Shown here: one piece after another, positions 23,801-37,392 of the stretch | Layout of the letters: each line of letters opens with the position of its first letter | Position numbering within the stretch: position 1 is the stretch's first letter | Assembly (NCBI GenBank): GCA_009869945.1 | Contig: WIXG01000153.1 | Location: 62,001-126,000 of the forward strand | Direction: 5' to 3' | Source: Mesaphorura yosii | Taxonomy: Eukaryota > Arthropoda > Collembola > Poduromorpha > Tullbergiidae | DNA length: 64,000 nucleotides | Program-made: the position numbers and the translations under genes | The notes under the pieces: model-generated | Told to the model about the DNA's origin: nothing | The model's database searches: none | The model's input: the letters and a program-made list of their open reading frames with translations, nothing else

Positions 23801-26800
23801 TATTTGAGCAAAGCGAATGCGAGAGATCGCACCGCAACGTGGAATAACAACTCTCGATGGTGGAAAAGCCGTGCCGACTGTCCCGAGTCCCCTACTCAAC
23901 TCAATGCACGACGAAAAAGAAGTCAAGAGAGAACCAAAGTTCTGTTTCTGACTTTGACATTTGACTGACATGAATAATTTTAGACTTCGACTCTCACAAC
24001 GCACGTTGCAGTAGAAGAAGGGAGAGAGAGAAGACCCTTTGATGTTGTCTGAAATCTTTGGATGCAAGTTGACAAGTTTAATCATACGTAACCCGGCCGA
24101 AATCCTGAGTGTCGCTCGGTTCTCGGTTTGTAAACTTCCTTCTCAGTCTCAACAATCAAAACAGTGCACATTTCCATTCCAGAATATTTACGTAAATCAA
24201 GGACAGCAGTTTCAACTTGTAAGTCTCCGTGCCAGTTCAATTGCATCCGCGCACGACCGTTTCGCGTAAATCATGGAAGATTACAGGGATGTGCCTCATT
24301 CACTAATAAGGGTTGTACCCAATTAAAGCCCAACGTGTGTACTTTCAAAATTAAGGAATTTCAACATTCTCATCTATTTTGGAGCAAGCACAAGGCGCAA
24401 CGGGCAAGGCGTACGGGATTAATTGACTTTGTGCTTCTTTGACAGACAGATAAAGTTCAAGAACAAGGAAAAGGTTTCTCTGATCCATTTCTTCATAACT
24501 TTTGTTAAAAAGGATTTCCACAACAAAAACAATTGAAGTGAAATAGAAAAAGGAAATGAAATAATCCCGTGCTTAATATCTCGAATCCCGAGCATGTGAA
24601 AACTATTTTCATTTTCTGTTGGCTCACGCTGTGCCAAACTAAACTCGCACGTCGCACGTGAATATTCGATGTGGAGAAATGAGATTTTATAATACAGAGC
24701 AATAACAACATATTTCTGGAATTCTGGAAAGCTATCATAATAATACAAATTCAAAAACAAAGCAGAGAGCACATTAAAGTACGTGTTTCTTACTTTTAAT
24801 ATTTTTATCCTTTGAGTCTGGAACTGTTGTGTGACCTGGAACGAGAGCGCGAGTAGGCGAGCAGGCAGGCACTGTGGCAGTGGACTCACATGGAGTTTGG
24901 AATTTTTTATAAAGGAAGATGAAATGAGAAAATTCCAGAATCAAATAATAAAACCAGTGACAGCAAACTTTCGAGATAGATGATGGCTGGCTTGACTCCC
25001 TCTCCGTTAACCCAAAATCCATTTTACGTGTTTCTGATAGGATTCTTGAGTGAAGAACGAGGAAGAGAATTTACAACAATATTTTTGGAATCATAACTCT
25101 TGTATTAATATAAACACCTGATTTATACATGCAGGCTTTGTACTCTAAAACGCAAGATTATAAATGCATGGAAAACGCTGGCAGGGAGTCCCCAAATCAA
25201 AAAGAGAAAAGTTTATCATATCCAGCTGTGTCTTGAGTGATGATGAAGAATCGTAAGGAAGAAAGGAACAATAATTCAGGGAAAGGCTTGACTGCGTCTG
25301 AGCCTTGATCCAATATTTTACACACGCTGTAATTAATTCTAAAACAAAAATATGGTTAATGCGCACATTCTCCAGGTTCTCCTTTTATGAGATTTAATTT
25401 TAATTATAGCACCAATTCCAGTGCCCAGTTCCCGCATGTTGGCCTCCGGACTCATTTTGGCTGGCAAGTCTTTTAAGTTTAAGCACTTCGTTCTCAAATT
25501 TAATTCTGGTCACACGAATACATCAAATCAGCGTAATAAATGTTCGGTGTGCGATAAACATCAAAGACACGCGGGTATGAAGGCAAGACACGAACGTTCA
25601 GTTTGTCACATCGAATCAATCATCTCGCACGACACTTGCCATTCTTATTGTTTCATGTGACTGGTATTTATGTGACACTTTACACTCATTGACAGGAAAA
25701 TGATGGGCTTTTGAAAACATTAAACACGAAATGTTCTCATGTCAGGACTGGGATTCTTATCGCGCCGCGCCGCATTTCTCCAAGCCTTTCGGAACTAAGC
25801 ACAAGCTTGTTCTTGTGCATGAAGTGTTCGAGTGTGAATTTTTGGGCTGTGTTACTTAGCCAGGCCAGACCGGAGTTGACCATGAAGTTTCGTAATGCTT
25901 TTAGCATTGCATTGGCCAACACGAACACCGAAGAGCAAAGCGATCGCAACGTTAGGCTCAGTGATGGAGTCGGAGTCGAAATCATTACGATTATTTTATG
26001 CTATTCCAGGTAACCATGCGTGTGAAGCCTCGCCTCGTGCATTGTGGAGGTAAAGGAAATATAAACGATGAGATGATATTATTTTGAATTATGTCTGTTG
26101 CGTGATCATTTTCTTTTCCATGGGCTCAGCCAATAAGATCTGAACATAAATAACTCTTCCATTTTGAATATAAAAAAAAGTTGCTTCACATTTTTAATAC
26201 TCGCTCCAGCCTTTTTGTGATGTGTGTTACCATTAAAAAAAGTTGTACTCACTACACGGATGTTGCAGGGCACAGCGCACACACACCTTTCTTCCCACCT
26301 GGACAAAAATTATACGAAACGCCAACATACACTCGTACATATGAGTCCGTATCATGCAATGCAGGGCAAAGCAAGGCAATACGAACGGAAAGGAACAAAG
26401 TGCAACCGTTCAATGGAACTATGCAACGACGATGAACCGAGCTGTGTTGACTGTTAAGAAGGGTTCGAAACTCACTTCGAAATTAGAATGCAAGCGTACA
26501 AAAAGTGCATTAGAGCAACAGCCAAAACGAAGCGTGTAGTTGCATTCTCGCAGTTGCTCAATGGTAGAAGGCAGAGGAGAAAATAATTACGGATGATTTT
26601 TCATTCACTTCAAGACTGCAGTTGTCTGATCAAAATTATTCCTCCGTGCCATGTCGTCCGTGGATACAACCGTGGTCCAAGGTTGACTTCACGATACGGT
26701 TGTCATACTGGAAAATTTGAAAGATTTTTTCCATTTCTTCAACTTTTTACGTTACCAAGCAACCGTAGTCAATTGGTGAAGGTGGTTAAATTTTCTCATT

Positions 26801-26814
26801 AGAAATTTCCATTG

Positions 26815-26835
26815 CTGGCGAAAAATTTTCGCCAG
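26815..26835. repeat. Perfect 10-bp-arm palindrome
   Basis: CTGGCGAAAA and TTTTCGCCAG are exact reverse complements separated by one A. It lies in the gene-poor stretch with no neighbouring coding frame. The function is unknown; it could be a dimeric protein site or chance. Confidence 0.7.
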
Positions 26836-29800
26836 TTAGTAAAACTGAAGTTTTGAAAGAAAAACTTATTTCTTCAGTATGACTTAACGGTATCAGTATA
26901 TTTGTCCCATCAACCATGCAACGGTCAATATGTAAAACACACAGAACGCCTGGTCGATTAGACATTTATGCTTCGCTCCGTGTGAAGATGGGTCCTGAAA
27001 TTTACTTCGGTTTTGAGCATTTACTTCGTGGATATGGGCATCGATACATGAAAGTTGAATTCAAGCCCTATTTTGGTAATTATGGGACGAGACAAAGAAA
27101 TTAAGCACAGAGAAAGAAAGGCACGCTACAAGGATTAAAGAGTTGAAACCGATCACAAAAAATAAGCCGTCAAGTTTATATCAAGTTCGTTAAGCGATTT
27201 TTCCACAATATTTAATAATTAGTGGGATGAAAAGAATTCTAAATTAGCTCATTTGACAAGTCATTAGGTTTGAATAAAAAAGATAAGCAAAGGAAGCAAG
27301 CAAAGGGTTGCTTTGCTTTGCTGGCTGGATAATAATGAGAGAAGGCTTTATTCAGAGAGTACGCGCGATAGGCATGGATTTACGAATTGATAGAGTTTGA
27401 TAAAGCGAAACAGATTTGATACATCAAGCCGTTAATGATGCGATGCATCTGGAGGACTGCTTGTAAGACAGAAGAATACGCGGCATAATGAAGTTAATGC
27501 AGCTGAAAAGAAACTCTTTCCTTCCATCCATTCGCTTCATTAAAGTGGAGTAACACAACCTTCAATTTTCTTATTAACATCACCCTTTATTTCTTGCCAC
27601 AACAATAACAGAAGCAAGCTCGGTTCCTTGCAACACGAAGTGTAACGCTATAATGCGAGATTGCCGGGATTATTGGATCGAATCGCCAAATGAGTGATTA
27701 TGACGTTAAGTGTGAAACACGCTCACGCTGGCCAATGCAAAACGAATGTCATACGCGTCTTGAATGCCAACCTGGCTAATCAGCCGGAGGATTCGTGATT
27801 CATGAATACGAATTACGGATATGATTTGGTTCAGTCAGCGTAAGTGTTAAATATTTACTTCATAATGCTAAGGCCACAAGTTTGTTGCTGTGCTGGTGCT
27901 ACAAATGGACAACACTTGCTCCATGCCATGGCCTTCCATAGTCGAACGAGTCATGCACTGCACATGTTGATGTGCTGCTGTTGCACTCGTTGATAATAAT
28001 TTACATGCAGCAAATGCTAAATGCAAATGGAGAATCATAAGAATAAAATCCCTTAAGGCTGTCAAATACTTTCAATCAAAAGAGCGCATACCAACGACGT
28101 GCATCCGAGATTCCTCACCTTCACACGTTTGGACAAAGCATGGAACAAGTTATTGCAATGCTATCGTGCTCACAAAATGAATAATAGAGAATCATTACTC
28201 ACAGGAGGCGTCTACTCTGTGAGCAATTGTCAACAATCTGATTTTTCGGTCAAAATTAGTTTCCTATGAGCGAGAACTTACAAAAGTAAGAATCAAGCTC
28301 GTGTATTGATCCATTTCGTTTGCGCCAGCGTAAAACTTAGTTTACAAAACAGAAAACATGAGCAACTGCAAGTTAAATTTGGCCTCCATCTCTTTCTTGT
28401 AGAAATTCGATATTTTTCGATTCGATGTTCTTGCCTACGCCCGTTGAGAAATCGAATCAAAAGTGCTGCCTGCATATCGCACACGGCACACAGGAAGCAA
28501 ACAGCCGGGCTTTGAGTCACATGCTTGAAGCGGAGAATGAATTGTACCAACTCACGTAATAGACTGGAAAATGTATCGCGCATTAACCCTTTCCTCACGG
28601 GTTGGCAGAGGTTGTGTGCTTGTCGTGCATGTTGTAATTTTTGCAGCCCAACCCTAATCCTCAATTTGAAAGCAGAACTCCGTGGGGCTGGACTTTCCTT
28701 CCCCAAAACATGTGGGTCTGTTTCGTGAATACTTTTATGCTCTTCGTAACAGTAACAGCCACTTTAATACAAAAGAAAAATGTATCAAATCCAGTAGAAG
28801 CAGTTTTGTAATGAAAGTGTTGGTTAAACTGTCCTGTAGAGAAAGTGACTAATTATATGATTGAAAAGGTATAGACTAAATATTTACACAAGTTACTAGA
28901 ATATCACCGTATTTTGCGACAATTGCAGCCATGAATCGCCGTGACTTGATGACATTGTACAATGTACATGTTACCGACTTGACTGATTGCAAAACCATCC
29001 GTTCACTGAAAAGGCAAGCGCTCGCACTGTCTGCTACAATTTATTAGGCGTTGTACAACCATATCTCGAAAAGCTGTTACTGAATAGAAAAGAAGCTCAA
29101 AGTTTTAAATCATTTCTTACCCCAAAACGTGAAACGAAACGGAGAAGTTGTAAATCTCCTTGTTTCCGTTTTAATCCATGGCGTCCTTCCAAAAAGTACG
29201 AGCGCATTTGTTCTGCAGTCTGCATTATTCAGCCCACGCAATTAATCGCCAAAGCCAAAAAGTTCTTTTGCGTTCAGATGCGCATTTCCAAATTATTCTG
29301 GCCTCCGTACATTTCATTTCCTCTCCAAAAACTTGTGTTGTGTTGTTGTGCTTGAACCTTTCCAGCTTTTGTGCAATTTCACAGGCATGGGGCTAAGTGC
29401 AACAATTGTTGGGTAATAATGACTTGACACTATTGTCATAATAGTAATTATTGTAATCCACATTAATAAGTAATGATTATGTAAAAAGGTGGAGTAGGTT
29501 TACTTTTTGTAAATAATGGCCCGTATTCATGTCTGGATAATGAATGTATTGGATTTAAATGTAGCAAGGCAGTCAGGCTGCAGCGTAGAAGAACTTGGAT
29601 TTATGTTTGGTACGGACTCAGCTGGATACTCGAAATGTTCCAACTGTACATGTACGGCTCGACTGCGCACTGACAGTATTAAGTACGGACATGGACAATG
29701 GTTTGATTCTTAATGCTAATGTCATCATGTCATGAACCTATAAATATTGAACTCAAGATTTCGAGCGAGAACGAGGGCCTCAAGTCTACATTTCACAATT

Positions 29801-31731
29801 CCCGTGTCACGTCGCACAATAAAGCGTGAGTCTCGACGAACCGAGTTTATTGATGATCAGCATGCACTCATAAAGATGATTGCGGTGATGAAAGCGACAT
29901 TTCTCCGAATCTATTATTTATTCGATCCAATTCCTTCCTCCATTCCAGCAATGGATTTGGAGTTCTTTATTATCCCACGACGTTAATGCCCCGTATTTTG
30001 GGTTGAAAACGTGCATTCGAGTATTCCTCCATTTATTATATTAGTTTCGTTGTTTACCTTTGACATGTAATTTTTCTACTTTTCCAAATAACAATGACTT
30101 CTATTTTTTAAACTCATTTTCTCAACAATTTGTTTCTCCAGCACACAACAAAACGCTGGTGCGAGTATTTCCCATTCTCTTAGACTCTTGACTTGGAACA
30201 AAATATACGAGCCTTTTCTTCCGTTCTACTTTAAAGAGGTTTACACACACTTCACTCTCGAGCATTATCCCCGTTCCATTCTTTACATTTCACAACAATA
30301 ACAACAATGGAAAATTTAAAGGTTATAAAATAAAAATTGAAGGTTGGACTTTTCTCTTTCTTCCTTTTCTTTGAATATAATTTATTATGCATTTGGTGCA
30401 TGAAAAGAATTTTATTTCTTACGTTACAGCATACCAAAATACCAGCCTGATATGCTTGGTGCTGTCGTATGCCTGAAATATCACCTTCTGACTATACGAC
30501 TCTTATTGTACTATACTCTGGTATGCTAGATTGGCTAGTAGGAGTACCGCGATTCTACAAAGGTAATTTCGAAATTCCTTTTAAAATTATAATAGTTTAG
30601 ATCTAGGACTGCTGTAATAATCAATAATCTAATCACTAATGCCCAAGAATCATTAAATAATGAATTGAATAAAAACGTACATTTCTTATTACAAACTTAT
30701 GTCCGCTGCATTAATCTTGGCGTTAATTAGTACGAAATTTCGAATCAATTTGAACTAACTAACGGCGGAGTGCATGCTGTCACTGTTTTGCAACGATTTC
30801 ATTCTGTAAACGCCTGCAAATGACTGTAAATGCCAGCTCGCATTCAATTGCAAACTGATCACGTTGTAGGAAAGGGAAAAATCGGAAATAGGTAATTTTT
30901 GAACCTTCGTTGCACAGTATCTGATCTGAATGGTCGATATTCCTACCACAGTACCAATTCCATTGCATTCTTCAAGCCCGGCGTCAGTCAGCGGTGGTTC
31001 CATGGTTCTATCTTTAGTGCCAAGGAGTAATGCCAGTGCAACAGTGCAATTCCATTAAATGCAGACCAGGAGCAAGTCTGACAATACTAAAAGTGTTACT
31101 AACCAACTGCACACTCTCAGCGCTGCGTCGGGAAATCAAAATGTTTGTGAACGCGAGAAAATGATGAGGCCTGACTTCCTCTGCTCGTGCCGTCACCGGC
31201 AACATTCACCGAGGCGCATTCAATATTTCAATTTTTCTCTTCCTCAAAGTCACACGTTGGGATTATTGCGAACGTACGCAGCAGCCGATGCACCCGCCGT
31301 CCATTCAGTTTGTTCATTCGTCTGTTCAGCGCGGAGGAAGATATTTATGAACTTCCCATAACATTCAATCATTTGGTAATTACTCAGTGACACAAAGTCG
31401 ATAAAAACCGATTTCCATAATTCAAGGCTGACATTGAAGCTGAATGCTGCAGGAAAGCGAAATAGATTAGAATATGAAATGCATTTCGCGTCTTCATAAA
31501 TTCTAAACTCAATTGTCCACTTGTCAAGACGTCCGAAACTTGACTCCCTCTCATCACTCAACTCGCATCCATCCAACGCATTATTACGACCTGGTCCAAG
31601 TCCCACCTTACAGTAATAGCCAAAGCCGGAGTACGAGAACGTGCATATTAAACTTATCTCCGCATCTACCGGCACACTATCACATTGCATTACCGCATTA
31701 TTTACGATGTAATATATTTATATTCTCATTC

Positions 31732-31749
31732 CATTCATTCATTCATTCA
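31732..31749. repeat. (CATT)n simple repeat
   Basis: Four full CATT units in tandem in non-coding DNA. Confidence 0.75.
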
Positions 31750-32646
31750 GACAATCACACAGCTTGAACCTTGTCATGTCTTCTCTCTCATCTCATTTAC
31801 CTTTGTTTTGCAATCGCAGACGAATTAAATTATACCTTGTCAGAATGCTCTTGTCTTTCTCCACGGCTAGAAGCTCTTTCTTTCTGTGCATGAACGGATT
31901 TGCTTTAATATAAAGGGCAGCAGCGTGTAATTAATTTCGAATACAAGCACAAAGGATTAAAGCGTGTGTATGACGAGTTGAGAGTGAGCTGCGCTGCAAA
32001 TTAATGACGGAGACGAATAAATCAGACAACGCTCACAATTTATTTCAATTCAATTCTTCTCTTTCACTTAATTCACAAATTAAAAAAGCGAAACTCGTTT
32101 ACATTTACTTTGCATAATACACACCGTATTTGAGCAGTGTAATTTATAATAGCTATAAGCCCTGGGCTGGATTTATGCGTCCAAACATCCGCTAATGGAT
32201 TCAGATTGGTGTTGGTGCATCGCATTCAAGCTTTGCCTCTTCGTTCTTAGTGTTTAATGTCTTCTTTCCAGTGAACGCGATGCGGAGCGAGCCTGGCTGT
32301 TTGGCATTGTTTGAGGAGTGAAATCGGAAGGCGACAATAACAATATGGTCCCAACCAACTACGCAATGAATACAAACAACACCAAGAGCAGAGCAAAAGC
32401 AGGAGCTGGAGCAGAAGGAGAGACAGGAGCACTTAATGGAGCCAGATAAATACAATTTGATTTATGAACAACGACTTCCCCAATTCATTGCGTGCCGTAC
32501 TTTCTTTCTCCGCTCTTGCCGATCGCAGTGCATTGTGCGTGCAGATCCTACACCGACATCGCGTCCTTTCTCCTCTACTTTGCATTGCAATTGCCAGCCC
32601 TCCCTGCCTGAAATCACAACCATTTCACACTTGCATTCATAACTTC

Positions 32647-32663
32647 TGCATGCATGCATGCAT
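32647..32663. repeat. (TGCA)4 simple repeat
   Basis: Four tandem TGCA units, self-complementary and in non-coding DNA. Nearby sequence is rich in TGCAG and TGCAT words. Confidence 0.75.
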
Positions 32664-35210
32664 CCGTATTTAACTGCGGCTGCAGTGCAGTGGTTGCAGT
32701 AAATAAGCGATCTCAGCTCGTTCATTTCCATACCCTTTCCTTTTATCAACTGTAAAGAGGGAGTCCTGCATTTAATAGTCGGTAATACAATAATAAAGTT
32801 TCGTTTATGGAAACCAACGAAATCATTGCAGTTGTGATCCTATTTATAGAGACATTACGCCGATGATATGAATAAAATCGGTCTGGCCTGCCTGCTTGGA
32901 GATCCCCTTCAACACTCGCGTCGTGTCGGTTATTGAATCTGGTTAAATACACATGCGAATGAAATGCAATTTTAGTCACTCAATTCAATATTGTCATTTT
33001 GTCATCCCCGCATCGGCATTGGCCCCATGAGTCATATTTATTGCCTTACCATCGCATTGGACAGTATTATTTACCATTTACCACTACTGAATCGTCATCG
33101 TTCTGTAGAATCAATGAATGAGAAGAGCTGCCAAGACCAAGACGAAATGCAAGGGAGACGGAACGAGCAAAAATAATAAGCGTAAATAATGCGATTACGA
33201 TTTCATATGGTGTGCGCCTTAAATGGAAACAAGCGCGACTGCTGCATATCAGCTTGAACACTGCTAATCCTTTAATAATTGTGTCGGTGAAATAACATCT
33301 CAACTCGGCAACAAAGTCCATGTCATCAAATGACACATGCTCCGGCCAAAGTGAAGGATTTACTTGGTCAAGATCATATCTTCATGCTCCGCAGTTTCAG
33401 CTGCCTGTCTGCTCTGATCTGATGCTGATTTTAGTTTAAAATCCAATAAGTCATATGCATATCATTAATCAGGATCTTTCACTCTGGACTTAGAATTGAA
33501 TATTCGTTGAACTCAGTGAGGATGGATGCTCACACCATCTCTGCTTTATGTAATTGTGCGAAAACTTCGAAGTTGTTTAGTTTGTCAGTGAAGAATCCTG
33601 AAATAGCAAGCAGAGATTTCAAGAATTCATGGGTGAGCCATGCGCTGCATTCAAAGACTGCAAATTCATGGCTGAGCCAATAATAATGAAAATTGTCTGA
33701 AGGCAACAAATTGTTCCGAAAGAAATGTTCCAAGAGAATTGTTTCTAGACAATTGTTCCCGAAAATGGTTTCAGAAACACTGTTCCAGCCAACATCGTGC
33801 AGCTTCCCTGCCGCATCACCGCGATTTCTACCACTATTAGAACAAAATCTCGTTGCAAGTACACTGACAAATAAATCGAATTACTTCCTATTCACTATGC
33901 ACCATAAAAGAGTAGAATTCAGCATGCATCCTTCTCACACAAAGCAACTATCGTAAACTTGACATTATGCAGTGCGTCGAATGTCGCGAAATCAATTTCA
34001 CAGGCTCAAGATGGGTTTAAGGTGGCAGGCGTTCTGGCTCCAGTCAGCGACATTTGTCTCCATTAGGAAGCGAAGGGCTGCATGTCATCTAATCTCCAGA
34101 CGACGCACCATCAAGCGTTCAAGCATTAGATTTTCGCTCTCACGCATCGTGTGTTCCAGCTCGAAGTAGTACATCTCCACCAACCACCAAAAGAGAATGG
34201 AATGGTGTCGACTGGCGACCACCGGCAATGTTTAACAATTTAAAAGCTGAAGCACAATGCTCGACGCACGTTTTTGAACACTGGGGACTAGATATTATTG
34301 TTCTAATTTCAGATTCTATTGATATGTAACCAAACAAGTTTAATGTATATGACACGCTGCTTCATCCCATCATCATTTACATTTTATATTGAGTTACATA
34401 TTCACATCCACACAGCATCGAGGTTCGTGCAATAACTTTTGTATTGTGTGGCCTGGCGAGGGGATGAAATCATTTAATCCTCTTCTGTCACTTTACGCTG
34501 CAGACTAGATGCTGAGGCCTCTGAGACACCAATGAAGTTCGATTAGTTTATATTTAGCTAAGTTTACAGTCCAACTTTGTGCATCAAGCATGATGCCAAT
34601 AAATTGTTTGCACATTTTATGTCATACCAAACCATGTCCAACTATGTAGGTCGGATAAATTGGCTAAACAGTCAGAACATTGCAGTTTGAAGTGAACGTC
34701 GCAAATACAAGAAACTGAAGCTGATGTTAAGTGCTAAAGGCTTAACAGTTTCAAACTATAATTAACACAATTGGCAGATTTTGTGCTGAAAACCAAATCT
34801 ACCCGATGATGTCTCGATGATCTTGCTACTTCTTTTCCGGTGGACCTAATAAAAATAGAAAATGTCATTCAATTTAAGACCATCTGAAAAGCTACTTTAG
34901 AGTAAGCTTAGAGCATTGCATTATTCAAATTCAGGCAGAAGAACTGAAAAAGGCGTGGTAATTTGTAAGGGATATTGACCACAAGGCGAGGGCAGGCTGA
35001 CCATGGAAGCAAAGCGCGTGGAATAAGGGACTCAAGGCTCAGGATAGAGTCATGATTTATTATTTTGATTGATGAGCGTTGTTGATTGATTTGAGGGAAA
35101 TAGGACAGCATACGGAAAGATTGAAAAGTTTATGAGTTTCAGAGGGCATTTTCGTCATGTTGAAAACTTGATAATGGGAAGGTAACACAAAGAATGATTT
35201 GATAGATTGG

Positions 35211-35216
35211 TTTATT
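35211..35216 (-). terminator. Poly(A) signal for the DRC9 gene
   Basis: TTTATT on the plus strand reads AATAAA on the minus strand, 34 nt past the DRC9 stop codon. It implies a very short 3' UTR, as for other genes in this cluster. Confidence 0.6.
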
Positions 35217-35249
35217 CGCCCAATTGGTTAGCCCTTAGCCCACGAGATC

Positions 35250-37392
35250 TCATTTCTTGCCCTTGTCTTTGCCCTTCTTGAGCTTTGGCTTTGGCTTGGG
35301 TTTAGGCTTGATCACAGTCTCAGGTTTCGGTGCTTTCAGTTTAAGCTTTTTCGCTTTGGGTTTGTCTTTCTCAGGCTCGCCGGCTTTGACGTTGACCTTC
35401 ATACCTTTCCCAACTTTCTTTCCCTTTTTTTTCTTATACAGATTGTGCTTAACCTGAACATCAAAATCAAATTAGCACGTTCATTCTTGTCATGTCAGTG
35501 ATTTGAATCATTTGAAGTATTACCATAAATTTCCTCCACCACCTTTGAATCTTGCGGGCACTGTAAAATAACCTCGTGTTGGTAAGGCGCTCTTGTCGTT
35601 CCTTCTCCTTCTCTTCTTCCCATGGACCCAATTCCACCATTCGACCGTTAATCTACACACAAGTACCGTCAAATATTATTGCTTGAATTGATTAGGATCA
35701 AGCAGTGGTTAGAAAGAGTACCGTTTCAGTCAGTTTTGCAATCTGGCCTTCCTGCTTGCTCAGTGCGTCCTGCTTGTCGCCAATTTTCTTGTCAATCCCC
35801 TCCAGATCCTCTCCAAATTTGAAACCCCAGTTGTTTAACTGGCCCTCAACTTCCTTGTTGTGCGGCACCGACCAAACCTCAATATTTTTGTGGGCCAGCT
35901 TGTCTCTGGCCGCTTGGATTTCTAAATCTTTAATCCTTTCCTGCTCCAGCTCGGCAACGTGATTAAGCTCCGAGTAGTTGAACTCTTCTTTCGCTTCCAG
36001 CACAGCTCGGGCGTATCGGGCATCCATCTTCGCATTTTGCTTCACTTGGAAGATTTGATCTTTCAAGTGGAGAATCATTTCCTTCCGATTGTGTTCAACC
36101 CGCTCCATTCGTTCCCGAAACTCGGCAATTTTCTTCTTCAAGTTCTTCACGGTACTCTTAGCTTTCTTCTCGCGTTCCATGAGTGCAATTTCTTCATTCA
36201 TCCTTTCGTCTTCACGACACACTCGCTCCTTCCACGCTTCGAACGAGCCCTCGTCCATCTCCTCTTTCGCCAGGCGGATGATCTCTTGAAGCAATGCACT
36301 TTGCATTCCTTCAATGCATCTGTAAGTCTTCAGGGCCAACCTTTCTTCGCTAAAATTGTATGAAAACCGATAGTGCGTTAAGCAAAGCACGAGTACGAGC
36401 ATCAGCAACAGCATCGACTTACCGAGTGCCAATCTGTGCTTCATCAGTTTTGAACGGATTTTTGAAGTTTTTCAGTTTCGGTACGTAATCCGAATCGTAA
36501 GGAGACAATTCCTTTACAAATCTGCCGTGATGGCCATGAATATGATAACCATGTGGCTTTCTTAAAATCCGCAATCATACCTTTCCTCATACGAGAGAAA
36601 TTCCTTCTCCTGCTCCTTCAAATATTCTGCTGAATTCAAGCGAGTGAGCACGTCTAATTGCATATGCAATTCCTCCAATATAGTTGACAACGCCGGAGCC
36701 TCAAACTCTGACACTTGTGATTTTCGACTTTGCCTGGGCTCCTTTTTCTGATGACCGCCTTCGTCAAGTGCGCGCTTTACTTGTCCCATTAACTCTTCGC
36801 TGCAAAAACAGATCACTAGTACATTTTATAGCTACTCTTGAGAGGTTCAATTTCGTCAATACCCCATAAGACTCTTTTTGCGGTCAATTTGTTCCTTTTT
36901 GTTGGGATCAGCTTCTTGCTCGGTAGCTTCACTTTTGGCTTCAGCCTTCTCGCCCTTTTCTCCTTCATTTGCAGTATCCACCGCAGTTGCAGCTTCACCT
37001 TCATTTTCGTCTTTCTCTTGGCGAGGCTCCTGCCCCTGCCCTCCATCTTCAGGATGTACACTCTGCTCACTTTTATCAGCAATCTTTTCACCAGTAGCAT
37101 GCAACTGCTCACTACTTGCGATATCAGTGGCGGTACTGGTAACATGTGCCGGATCCTGACTCTCCTGACCCTGGCTATGCCTTTTGCTTTCCGTGGACTC
37201 TCGGGCCACATCGGCCGAGGGTCGGGTTGCCGTTGTTGGTGATTCATTGACGATATCTTTCGGTTCTTGCTCTGTGAGTTCGTGTGGCTCATCACCTTGC
37301 GCTGTGGATGCTTTGGAATTATTGGAATGTACTGAAGCCACTGATGCTTGCTTGGAAGAAAGTGTTCGCAGAGACGGGTTGGAGTGTGACAT
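35250..37392 (-). CDS. DRC9: Dynein regulatory complex subunit 9 (IQCG-like), IQ-motif coiled-coil protein
   Basis: Predicted 602-residue axonemal protein; DRC9/IQCG belongs to the nexin-dynein regulatory complex of motile cilia and sperm flagella. Minus-strand exons: 37392-36863, 36799-36581, 36521-36423, 36349-35722, 35652-35524, 35453-35250, all with GT-AG borders and matching phases. Residues 1-177 are acidic, Ser/Thr/Glu/Gln-rich and probably disordered. A long coiled-coil follows, with blocks typical of the family such as LHLKDQIFQVKQNAKMDARY and VPHNKEVEGQLNNW. Near residues 525-535 is an IQ motif (ARKIQRWWRKFM), the usual calmodulin-type site. The tail is Lys/Pro-rich (PKPKPKPKLKKGKDKGKK). 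The family's usual length is about 440, so the N-terminal extension is notable. DRC10/IQCD is the main alternative; the central blocks favour DRC9. It is divergent from RpL35A. Confidence 0.85.

Larger units (their letters stand above)
9262..35210. other. 26-kb stretch without a recognised gene
   Basis: No open frame here shows a domain, a conserved block or a splice-linked partner, and the longest frames (about 120-156 codons) are within chance for 64 kb of this composition. I saw no tRNA B-box, known miRNA sequence, transposase or reverse transcriptase motif. Small simple repeats occur: TACGTACGTACGTACG at 11847-11862, CATTCATTCATTCATTCA at 31732-31749 and TGCATGCATGCATGCAT at 32647-32663. 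Short perfect hairpins lie at 19707-19724 and 26815-26835. A patch at 19.6-20.1 kb has longer overlapping frames. As the flank of odd-paired it most plausibly carries cis-regulatory DNA, but that is inference. Confidence 0.5.

Noticed and set aside
24419..24889. 156-codon minus-strand frame
   Set aside because: Composition is Phe/Leu/Ser-rich as expected from AT-rich random sequence, with no recognisable motif or signal.
26461..26480. GGTTCGAAACTC, resembling a tRNA B-box
   Set aside because: No matching A-box, acceptor stem or anticodon arm at the right distance.
31250..31690. 146-codon minus-strand frame with several cysteines
   Set aside because: About one frame of this length is expected by chance here; no signal peptide, no conserved block, and a plus-strand frame overlaps it.
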